Shown: positions 18,632 to 25,742 of the stretch, in pieces | How the letters are laid out: the number at the start of each line of letters is the position of its first letter | Numbering within the stretch: position 1 is the stretch's first letter | Assembly (NCBI RefSeq): GCF_000237825.1 | Contig: NZ_CM001377.1 | Location: forward strand, 1,762,276-1,826,275 | From: Thermanaerovibrio velox DSM 12556 | GTDB lineage: Bacteria; Synergistota; Synergistia; Synergistales; Synergistaceae | Direction of reading: 5' to 3' | DNA length: 64,000 bases | Program-made: the position numbers and the translations under genes | Notes under the pieces: generated by a model | What the model saw: only the letters and a program-made list of their open reading frames with translations | Databases searched by the model: none | What the model was told of the DNA's origin: nothing

Positions 18632-18660
18632 ATTATAATTTCTACACCCCGGAAGCGCAA
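18632..18660 (-). promoter_or_regulatory. Promoter of the hydrogenase structural operon
   Basis: On the minus strand, TTGCGC (18660-18655) and a perfect TATAAT (18637-18632) are separated by 17 bases, just upstream of hydC. Confidence 0.7.
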
Positions 18661-18688
18661 TTTATCACAAGTCCCGTTTTTCAACTCG

Positions 18689-18722
18689 GAAAAATTTTTA
18701 TCGCTTGCTATAAAAATTTTTC
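18689..18722 (-). terminator. AT-rich inverted repeat at the end of mobA
   Basis: The 13-base arms GAAAAATTTTTAT and ATAAAAATTTTTC are separated by 7 bases and overlap the last codons of mobA. It may end the focA-mobA transcript and isolate the hydrogenase promoter; the stem is AT-only, so this is a moderate call. Confidence 0.5.
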
Positions 18723-19337
18723 AATGGCCTCCAGCTCCCGCGGATCGTTGGCCCCCAAAAGGGACCTCCTCACCAGCTCGTGGCCCCCCACCTCCCAGGG
18801 CTCAAGAAATCCAACCCTCACCGACCGGTGAAAGTCCTTCATGCCCCTGCCCCCGAACCGCAAAACCTCCTCCACCGCAGCCATGCAGCTCCTCCGGTAG
18901 AACCCGTGAAGGGGCTCTGCATAACCCCCAACCCGCAGGAGCAAGGCGTCCAAATCGTCCCCCGCGAATTCCCACATGCGCCTTACCACCGCTCCGGACA
19001 CCAAGGGCATGTCGCACCCCACCACGAAGGACCACGGGAAACCCGAGGCGGACAAAACCGCCCGAAGACCCTCCAGGGGACCCCTGTTAGGGACCGAATC
19101 CTCAACCACCACCAGGGGCGTCCCCTCCAGCTCCCCGGGGAAATCACCCCCGCCGCGGAAGGACGCCCCTATCACCACCTGGCAGAAAAGCCCCCGAAGC
19201 CTTAGCACCACCCTCTCCCACATGGGCCGGCCCTTAAGCCTCACCAGATGCTTAGGCCCCCCCATCCGAGACCCCAGACCTCCGCAAAGCACACAAAGGG
19301 CCCCCGGGATCGGGGGCCTAAAAACCTCCTCAATCAT
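18708..19337 (-). CDS. mobA: Molybdenum cofactor guanylyltransferase
   Basis: MobA attaches GMP to molybdopterin to make the MGD form used by DMSO-reductase-type enzymes such as the oxidoreductase at 1001-2932. The 209 residues start with the nucleotide-binding pattern LCVLCGGLGSRMGGPKHLV and continue with VVEDSVPNRGPLEGL and VGCDMPLVS, the expected order for this nucleotidyltransferase fold. The ATG overlaps the end of focA by 8 bases, so the two form an operon. Confidence 0.88.
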   Translation of the reverse strand: MIEEVFRPPIPGALCVLCGGLGSRMGGPKHLVRLKGRPMWERVVLRLRGLFCQVVIGASFRGGGDFPGELEGTPLVVVEDSVPNRGPLEGLRAVLSASGFPWSFVVGCDMPLVSGAVVRRMWEFAGDDLDALLLRVGGYAEPLHGFYRRSCMAAVEEVLRFGGRGMKDFHRSVRVGFLEPWEVGGHELVRRSLLGANDPRELEAIEKFL

Positions 19338-20143
19338 CCCCGCTCATCAGGGAATCCCCAAGGGCCTTCCAGTAGGCCACGGCCACGAAGACCGAAGCCC
19401 CCGCCACGTTGCCAAGGGTCACCGGCACCAGGTTGCCCAGATACCCCCAGAAGCTAACCACCGATATATCCACCCCGTGGGGCACAAAACGCCCCACCTC
19501 CATAAGCCCCAGGGCCAGGAAGTACATGTTCGCCACGCTGTGCTCAAACCCACAGACCACGAAGGCACTCACCGGGAGCACCACCGCCGCAGTCTTGCCG
19601 CCCACCCCATGAGCCCCATAGGACATCCAAACCGCCAAGGCCACGAGCCAGTTGCACAACACCCCCCGGAAAAACGACCTCCCCAAAGGGGATCGACATC
19701 TTAACCGCCGCGACCTTCAAGGCGTTCTCCCCCACCATCCCAGAGTCAAGGCCGGAAAGACGTATCAAGAAAGCCACCCCCAAAGCCCCAAGCAGGTTCC
19801 CCAGGTACACCAAACACCAGTTCCTCACCATCCCCCTCAAAGGAAGCCTCCCCGCCAAAAGAGGCATGGGCATAAGACAGTTCCCGGTGAACAGCTCCGC
19901 CCCCGCCACCAACACCAACACCAAACCCAACGAAAACGCAAGACCCCCTAAGAACCTGGTGACCCCCACCCCCACAAAGCCATAGCCGTCCTGGGTGACC
20001 ACCGTGTAGAAGAAACCCGCAAGGGCTATGTAGGCCCCCCCAAGGAACCCCATCACCAGCGTCCTACCCAAGGGGGCCCCGCACTTCCCCGTGGAGACCT
20101 CACACAGCTTCCTCCCAATCTCCAAAGGACTGGACACAACCAT
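19330..20143 (-). pseudogene. focA: Formate/nitrite transporter FocA, interrupted by an apparent frameshift
   Basis: The two halves together make a complete FNT-family channel for formate or a similar anion. The first half covers 20143 to about 19665 (helices 1-4, with GNCLMPM and MVRNWCLVYLGNLLGAL). The second continues in another frame from about 19680 (RGVLCNWLVALAVWMSYGAHGVGGK through YLGNLVPVTLGNVAGASVFV). Removing one base from the C6 run at 19662-19667 or the A5 run at 19670-19674 (plus-strand view) gives one 270-residue protein, the family's usual size. The interruption may be a sequence error. A +1 slip at UUU-C is also conceivable. It precedes and overlaps mobA. Confidence 0.85.
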
Positions 20144-20173
20144 CACCTCCGAAACCTATTCGCGTCCCCTCTT

Positions 20174-20201
20174 TTTATACAATAATTATGAAATATTGCA
20201 A
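20174..20201 (-). promoter_or_regulatory. Promoter of focA-mobA
   Basis: On the minus strand, TTGCAA (20201-20196) and TATAAA (20179-20174) are 16 bases apart, within an AT-rich stretch directly upstream of focA and its GGAGG ribosome site. Confidence 0.55.
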
Positions 20202-20286
20202 TTAGAGCAAAATAAAAGGAGGCCAGGAACCAGCTCCCGTGCCCCCTCCCGCAAAAACCTACTGCCCATGCCCTAAGGGCCCCGCA

Positions 20287-21495
20287 TCATCCGGATGGAA
20301 GCAGCATCCCCACCGCCCGGTCCAATATGCCGCTCCTCAGGGCAAGCAGGACACCGTAGTTGGTCATGGGGACCCCATGGGAACGGGCCCTCATGATGCG
20401 GCTCATCATGTGCTTCCGGTTCAGCATGCAACCCCCGCAGTGCACCACCAGCGAATAGCCCCGGAGCTCCCGGGGAAAGTCGTTCCCCGCCACCACGTCA
20501 AACCCAAGCTCCGCCCCGCTCATCTCCCGAATTACCTGGGGAAGCTTCTCCCTGCCGATGTCCCCCTTGAGGGGATGATGGGTACACGCCTCGGCTATTA
20601 ACACCCGGTCCCCATCCTTGAGGCTCATCACCGCCCTTGCCCCGTCCACCAGGGTCTTAAGATCCCCCTTGTAACGGGCCATGAGGATCGAGAAGGACGT
20701 GAGGGGCACCTCCGGGGGGAGCTTTTCCTTCACTATATGAAAAACCTGGGAGTCCGTTATCACAAGATCCGGATAACCCCCGCCCCTACGGAAGAACTCC
20801 AGCGACACGCCCAGCTCCCCAGCGGTGGCCATCACGCCAACGCAACGGTGGTCCAACAGGTCCCGCATCACCTGCACCTGGGGCAGTATGAGCCTCCCCT
20901 TGGGGGCCTGGATGTCCTGAGGGGCCACCAGGAGAACCACCTGTCCAGGAGACAACAGGTCCCCCACGATGGTGTCCCGCTCCCAACCCTCCGGCACCGC
21001 CTCCTGGATGGCCTCCTTCAAAAACTCGATGCCCTCCCCGGTCCTGGCGCTCACCGGGACAAACCTTATCCCCAGCTCCCCCTCAAGGCCCCCTAGATCC
21101 ATCCCCCCCACGTCAACCTTGTTGCAAACCCCCACCACCGGGATGCCGCGGCCCTTGAGGCCCTCCAGCCACTCCCGCTCCATCGAAAGATCCCCCGCCG
21201 GCGGGGACACCACCAGAAGCGCTAGGTCAGTCCTGTCCATCACCCGCAGGGTCCGCTCAACCCTCAGCTCCCCCAGCTCCCCCTGGTCATCGATCCCCGC
21301 GGTGTCTATGAACACCACCGGCCCTATGGGCAGCAGCTCCATGGCCTTGAAAACCGGGTCCGTGGTGGTCCCAGGCATGGGGGATACCAACGCGGCGTCC
21401 TGGCCGGTAAGGGCGTTTATGAGGCTCGACTTGCCCGCGTTCCTCCTGCCGAATATGGCTATGTGAAGCCTGTTGGCCTTAGGGGTGTCCAACAT
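20287..21495 (-). CDS. hydF: [FeFe] hydrogenase maturation GTPase HydF
   Basis: HydF is the scaffold on which the [2Fe] subcluster is assembled before transfer to HydA. The 402-residue protein has an N-terminal GTPase domain with the P-loop GRRNAGKSS, DTAGIDD and NKVD, a dimerisation domain, and a C-terminal cluster-binding domain with ACTHHP and HCGGCMLNRKHM. The ATG at 21495 has AGGTGG 5 bases upstream; a GTG at 21504 directly after the hydG stop is the alternative. It ends the operon TM1266-like, hydE, hydG, hydF. Confidence 0.95.
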   Translation of the reverse strand: MLDTPKANRLHIAIFGRRNAGKSSLINALTGQDAALVSPMPGTTTDPVFKAMELLPIGPVVFIDTAGIDDQGELGELRVERTLRVMDRTDLALLVVSPPAGDLSMEREWLEGLKGRGIPVVGVCNKVDVGGMDLGGLEGELGIRFVPVSARTGEGIEFLKEAIQEAVPEGWERDTIVGDLLSPGQVVLLVAPQDIQAPKGRLILPQVQVMRDLLDHRCVGVMATAGELGVSLEFFRRGGGYPDLVITDSQVFHIVKEKLPPEVPLTSFSILMARYKGDLKTLVDGARAVMSLKDGDRVLIAEACTHHPLKGDIGREKLPQVIREMSGAELGFDVVAGNDFPRELRGYSLVVHCGGCMLNRKHMMSRIMRARSHGVPMTNYGVLLALRSGILDRAVGMLLPSG

Positions 21496-21504
21496 GGATG
21501 CCAC

Positions 21505-22932
21505 CTAGAACCTAAGGTCCCGCTCTCCAGACTCAATCCGCCCAAGCATACCCCGGGCGGCCTCCCGGGCCTTGGGGTTAGGAATGGACTCGAGCTCCCG
21601 CTCTATCAACGACTCCCCAATGACCTTGGCCTCATCATCCCCGTAATCCAACAGGAACTCCTTCAACGTGAGAAGCCCATTGGGCTGACATACGTTACCT
21701 ATCTGCCCCGACTTGGCAAGGCTCATGAACCGGTCCCCCGTGCGGCCCTCCCGGTAACAGGCGGTGCAGTAGCTCGGAATGTAGCCGCTCCTCATTAGGC
21801 TCTTTATTATCTCCATGGGGGACCGGTGATCCCCCACCTCGAACTGGGGCTTCTCATCCACCGGACGGTTCACGTAGTGCTCCGCATACCCCCCGACCCC
21901 GGTGCATGAGCCGGCGCTTATCTGGGATATCCCCAAGGATATGACCTGGTCCCTGAAGCCCGCCTCCTCCCGGGTGGAAAGGATCATCCCCGTGTAGGGG
22001 ACCGAAAGCCTTATGACCGCCACGACCTTCTTGAAATCATGGTCATCCACGGGCCGGAAACCCGAAAGGTCCACCCCATGGGCCTTCCTCAACCGGGGCA
22101 CCGATATGGTGTGGGGCCCCACCCCAAAACGCTCCTCCAGGTGCTTGGCGTGGTAAAGCATGGCCACCGTGTCGTACACGTGATCATAAAGGCCGTAGAG
22201 GACCCCAAGCCCCACGTCGTCTATCCCAGCCTCCATGGCCCGGTCCATGGCGGTGGTGTGCCAGTCATAGGAGCTCTTGGGCCCCGAGGGGTGCATGGCC
22301 TGGTAGGTGGGCCGGTGATAGGTCTCCTGGAACAGCACGTAGGTCCCTATCCCCGCCTCCTTAAGGCGACGGTACTCCTCCACGGTGGTGGCGGCGATGT
22401 TCACGTTGACCCGCCTTATGCTGCCGTTATCGAACTTGAGGGAGTATATCTTCCCTATGCACTCAAGTATGTAGTCCAAGGGGCAGTTCTCCGGGTCCTC
22501 CCCGGCCTCCAACGCCAGCCTCTTGTGCCCCAACCCCTCCAGGATCCGGACCTCCTCCTCCAGCTCCTCCATGGTGAGCCTGCGCCTCTCAAAACCCCTG
22601 TTGGAACACTTGTAACCGCAGTAGGCACACTGGTTCACACAGTAGTTGCTCACGTACAGGGGGGCGAAGAGCACTATCCGGCGGCCGTAGATCCTCTCCT
22701 TGATCTCCCGGGCCATGTGAAACATCCCCTCTAGGACCTGGGGATCCTTAATCTGCAGGAGCGCCGCGGCCTCCAAAGGCTCAAGCCCCTTGGCCTCCCG
22801 GGCCTTCGCAAGCACCTGCTCCACAAAACCCCGGTCCTCCGCCAAACAAGCCCCGCGGTCAACCGCCTGAGAAACCGCCTGGTGATCGATGAAGTCCGCC
22901 CTGTCCGCCGCCCTAGCGCTGATCACTCCCAT
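21505..22932 (-). CDS. hydG: [FeFe] hydrogenase maturation radical SAM tyrosine lyase HydG
   Basis: HydG splits tyrosine with SAM chemistry to give CO and cyanide bound to iron for the H-cluster. The 475 residues have the radical SAM motif in CVNQCAYCGYKC (CxxxCxxC), a ThiH-like barrel, and the C-terminal auxiliary-cluster cysteines in CTACYREGRTGDRFM, which separate HydG from ThiH. The start at 22932 (MGVISARAADR) has GGGAGG 9 bases upstream. It lies between hydE and hydF. Confidence 0.95.
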   Translation of the reverse strand: MGVISARAADRADFIDHQAVSQAVDRGACLAEDRGFVEQVLAKAREAKGLEPLEAAALLQIKDPQVLEGMFHMAREIKERIYGRRIVLFAPLYVSNYCVNQCAYCGYKCSNRGFERRRLTMEELEEEVRILEGLGHKRLALEAGEDPENCPLDYILECIGKIYSLKFDNGSIRRVNVNIAATTVEEYRRLKEAGIGTYVLFQETYHRPTYQAMHPSGPKSSYDWHTTAMDRAMEAGIDDVGLGVLYGLYDHVYDTVAMLYHAKHLEERFGVGPHTISVPRLRKAHGVDLSGFRPVDDHDFKKVVAVIRLSVPYTGMILSTREEAGFRDQVISLGISQISAGSCTGVGGYAEHYVNRPVDEKPQFEVGDHRSPMEIIKSLMRSGYIPSYCTACYREGRTGDRFMSLAKSGQIGNVCQPNGLLTLKEFLLDYGDDEAKVIGESLIERELESIPNPKAREAARGMLGRIESGERDLRF

Positions 22933-23045
22933 ACCTTCTCGCCTCCCATTACTCTTGAGGAACAAGCCGGGAAACCTCGGACCCGCTCCAATGAAAAGTG
23001 CCCCTTCCTCCCGTGACTACCCGTACTGCCAGCCACAAAAACCCC

Positions 23046-24128
23046 CTAAGGCCTCACCGCGTCGCCTCGACCCTTCGAGACCTTGAGGCCAAGCCCCTCT
23101 ATCAGAGCCTCAAGCCTCCTTCGCTCCTCCGCTATGGGAAGATCCTCTCCGTGAGGCTTGGGGTATATCTCGTACATCCTCCGGTACCTATGGGGCTCCA
23201 GCTTCTGCATCACCACGTTCGCCCCGGAGAAGAACGCCATGTCCCTCCCCTGCCGGTCCAACACCCCAAGGGCGGTGGTGGCGGGAAGGTGCGGACGACG
23301 GCACACAAGCCGGGCCAGGGCCACGGTCTTCAGCGCCAAGAACGGATCCCCGTTGGGGGAATCCCCAAGGGGCGTGCCAGGGTGGGATATGAAGGGACCT
23401 ATGCCCGCCATGTCCACGTCGAGCTTCCTTAAAAGCAACACGTCCAACACTATGGACCTGAGACTCTGCCCGGGCAGCCCCACCATGAAACCGCTGCCCA
23501 CCTGATAGCCCAGCTCCTTGAGCTGCCTAAGGCACTCCATGCGGCGCCGGAACGACGAGTGGGGATGCAGACGGTCGTAAAGGACCTCGTCACAGGTCTC
23601 GTGCTTCATCAGAAACCGGTCCGCCCCGGCATCCCGGAGATACCGGTAGTCCTCGTAGGTCCTCTCCCCGATGCTCAACGTTATGCCCACGTCCTTGTAG
23701 GACTTTATCCTACCGATGATCCTGCCCAAGACCTCCCTGGTGTACCCCCCGTCCTCCCCGGACTGGAGCACCAAGCTCATGTAGCCCGCGTCTATCGCCT
23801 CCCGGGCGCAGGAGACTATCTCTTCCTCCCCCATCCGGTACCTCTCAAGCCCCCGGTTGTCCGCCCTAAGCCCGCAGTACAGACACCGGCCGGAACAGTG
23901 GCTCGAGAACTCTATGATCCCCCTTATGTGCACCTCATCACCGAAAATGGAGCGCTTGACCCGGTCCGCCCCCTGGAACAGCAGCTCCGCCCCCTCCCTA
24001 TCCAGGGAGAGCAGCCCCTCCATCTGGTCCAGGGTCGGAAGGTAACCACCCACCATGGCGTCCACCAACTGCCGCAGCTCCTCCAAGGACAGCCGGCCTG
24101 GGTCCGCCACCTCCAAATGGGAACTCAA
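23046..24128 (-). CDS. hydE: [FeFe] hydrogenase maturation radical SAM protein HydE
   Basis: HydE is a radical SAM enzyme needed to build the dithiomethylamine-bridged di-iron unit of the H-cluster. The 360 residues show the radical SAM triad in CSGRCLYCGLR (near residue 75), followed by ESGED-type and GFMVGLPGQ strands typical of the BioB/HydE group. The ATG overlaps the stop of the upstream regulator-like gene by 4 bases (ATGA). The length is normal. Confidence 0.95.
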   Translation of the reverse strand: MSSHLEVADPGRLSLEELRQLVDAMVGGYLPTLDQMEGLLSLDREGAELLFQGADRVKRSIFGDEVHIRGIIEFSSHCSGRCLYCGLRADNRGLERYRMGEEEIVSCAREAIDAGYMSLVLQSGEDGGYTREVLGRIIGRIKSYKDVGITLSIGERTYEDYRYLRDAGADRFLMKHETCDEVLYDRLHPHSSFRRRMECLRQLKELGYQVGSGFMVGLPGQSLRSIVLDVLLLRKLDVDMAGIGPFISHPGTPLGDSPNGDPFLALKTVALARLVCRRPHLPATTALGVLDRQGRDMAFFSGANVVMQKLEPHRYRRMYEIYPKPHGEDLPIAEERRRLEALIEGLGLKVSKGRGDAVRP

Positions 24129-24415
24129 ACCACATCCCTCCCCAAGACACCACCGGCGGCCTTAGCGTAAGCGGCCTTCACGGATACACCGGGTATACGG
24201 CCGATCCGGCCGGTCATGGCGCTTATCTCCTCCTCGGTCCCATCCACGATGACCGATATGACCGATACCCCCCGGTCCCTGTAGGGGATACCCATCCTCC
24301 CCAATATGATCCCCGCGTAATCATGGAGCACCGAGTTCACCCGATCGGACATCCCAAGGTCCTCCACCACTATTGCCACCACCCCAAGCCTGGACCTGCC
24401 GGATCGGTGATCCAT
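24125..24415 (-). CDS. TM1266-type putative iron-only hydrogenase system regulator
   Basis: This small protein (96 residues from the ATG at 24415, which has GGGGGTG 7 bases upstream) matches the TM1266 family: GVVAIVVEDLGMSDRVNSVLH..., IILGRMGIPYRDRGVSVISVIVDGTEEEISAMTGRIGRIPGVSVK. The family has a ferredoxin-like (NikR/ACT-like) fold and is found beside hydEFG genes, so a regulatory role is assumed from context and structure. It is the first gene of the maturation operon, behind a long structured leader. Confidence 0.85.
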   Translation of the reverse strand: MDHRSGRSRLGVVAIVVEDLGMSDRVNSVLHDYAGIILGRMGIPYRDRGVSVISVIVDGTEEEISAMTGRIGRIPGVSVKAAYAKAAGGVLGRDVV

Positions 24416-24752
24416 TGAAACACCCCCAAAACAAACTGCCCCGGCCTGCCTCTGCTCAACCACTCAACCGGGCCCCCAAAGGGACAAAAACAAGCGCCCC
24501 AGACCCACAGGGCCAAAGGGCGCTTAAAAGGCATGCCCGCAAGGTGCCAAAACCCGCAGGCTAAAAACACATACCCCAGCACCCCTCCCCATGGGACGCC
24601 CCAAGGGCCATCCTCAAGGTCGGCGGAGCTTAACGACACAAAACGCCGCTGCAAGGCTGAACCCAACCCGCAGCGCCTTCCCACCGCCTCCCCGGAGGCA
24701 ATACCTTCGGGTAGGAGGAATGGAAGAGGGGCGTACTGAAACCACCCCGCTG
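24416..24752 (-). other. Structured 5' leader of the hydrogenase maturation operon
   Basis: About 337 bases separate the likely transcription start from the first ATG, and no convincing protein is encoded. On the minus strand the leader holds a GCCTCC/GGAGGC hairpin (24685-24698), a CGCTGC/GCAGCG hairpin (about 24646-24674) and an intrinsic terminator (24485-24525). GGCGCT in the second hairpin region can pair instead with AGCGCC of the terminator's first arm, which is the layout of a transcription attenuator. I recognise no known riboswitch class. Confidence 0.45.
24485..24525 (-). terminator. Intrinsic terminator inside the maturation-operon leader (or end of metH-metF)
   Basis: On the minus strand, AAGCGCCC (24525-24518) pairs with GGGGCGCTT (24500-24492), followed by GTTTTTGT. 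It lies about 70 bases before the first hydrogenase-maturation ATG and about 290 bases after metF. Confidence 0.65.
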
Positions 24753-24758
24753 GTTAAC

Positions 24759-24787
24759 ATGATAACATTCCCTCCCCAAGGGTACAA
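24759..24787 (-). promoter_or_regulatory. Candidate promoter of the hydrogenase maturation operon
   Basis: On the minus strand, TTGTAC (24787-24782) and TATCAT (24764-24759) are separated by 17 bases, about 350 bases upstream of the TM1266-like gene. Confidence 0.5.
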
Positions 24788-24799
24788 GGGGAACCCTGC

Positions 24800-24826
24800 A
24801 GCGGGAGGGGACTACCCCCTCCCGCT
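24800..24826 (-). terminator. Hairpin overlapping the metF stop codon
   Basis: The arms AGCGGGAGGGG and CCCCTCCCGCT surround the TAG stop of metF. No T-run follows, so it may stabilise the mRNA end rather than terminate. Confidence 0.45.
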
Positions 24827-25691
24827 CACCAGCCCTATGTTGTTCATTATCCGCCTCGTGGTGTCCGGACGGTTCATTGTGTATATGTGCACCCCGTCCA
24901 CCCCAAAGGCCAACAGATCCACTATCTGCTCCGTGGCGTAAGCCACCCCCGCCTCCGCCAGGGCCCCAGGATCATCCGCATACCGGGCCACCATCCGGGT
25001 GAACTTGGGGGGGAAAGACACCCCGCAAAGGGACACTATCCGCTCCACCTGCTTCGGATTGAGCACCGGGAATACCCCCGCCAGCACCGGCACCCCTATC
25101 CCCATGGCCCTTATCCTCTCCATAAAACGGTAGAAGAGCTCGTTGTCGAAGAACAGCTGGGTGACCAGAAAATCCACCCCCGCCTCCACCTTCTCCTTGA
25201 GGTACCGAAGGTCCTCCTCAAGGTCCTCCGCCTCCACGTGCCCCTCCGGATACGCCGCGGCGGCTATGCAGACCTCGTCCCCAAAGGCAAGCCTAAGGTG
25301 CCTTATGAGGTCCACCGCATGGGGAAACGCGGGATCCCTGGGAACCCCACCGTCCCGGGGCGGATCCCCCCTCATGGCAAGCAGGTTGTACACCCCCTCG
25401 TACATGAGGTCCTCCACCATCTCGTCCACCTCCACGGGACCGTGGCACAACCCGGTGCAGTGGGCCATCACCTCAAGGCCAAACCGGTTCTTCACCACCG
25501 AGGCTATCTCCAGCGTGGAGTCCCTGGTGCCTCCCCCCCGCCCCGTAGGTGACGCTCACGAAGTCCGGCTTGAGATCCCTTATGGCCCCAAGGGTACGAT
25601 AGACCTCCTCCACCGGGACACCCCCCCTGGGAGGGAATATCTCAAAGGAGACCACCGGACGGCCCCGCCGAAACATGTCCTTTACGAACAT
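24812..25691 (-). pseudogene. metF: Methylenetetrahydrofolate reductase MetF, interrupted by an apparent frameshift
   Basis: MetF reduces methylene-THF to methyl-THF, the methyl donor for MetH just upstream. The N-terminal part (from the ATG at 25691, GGGAGG 7 bases upstream) reads FVKDMFRRGRPVVSFEIFPPRGG to SVTYGAGG. It then leaves the frame at a C7 run (25533-25539, plus-strand view). The rest, beginning TRDSTLEIASVVKNRFG and ending NIGLVSGRG, is intact. Removing one base gives a continuous 292-residue MetF, the normal size. No flavin-site residue is lost. It probably is one functional gene with a sequence error. Confidence 0.88.
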
Positions 25692-25742
25692 CCCAATCCC
25701 TCCCAATCACAGGGAAGCCCCTTCATGAGCCTCTCCACCAGC

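Noticed and set aside
24370-24684. A 104-residue hydrophobic reading frame on the minus strand in the leader of the hydrogenase maturation operon
   Set aside because: It runs through hairpins and the terminator into the start of the TM1266-like gene in another frame, has no good ribosome site and has a Trp/Gly-rich composition typical of GC-rich shadow frames.
24660-24720. A known riboswitch class in the hydrogenase maturation leader
   Set aside because: I compared the hairpins with TPP, FMN, cobalamin, glycine, SAM, THF, ZTP and Moco patterns from memory and saw no match, so no class name is given.
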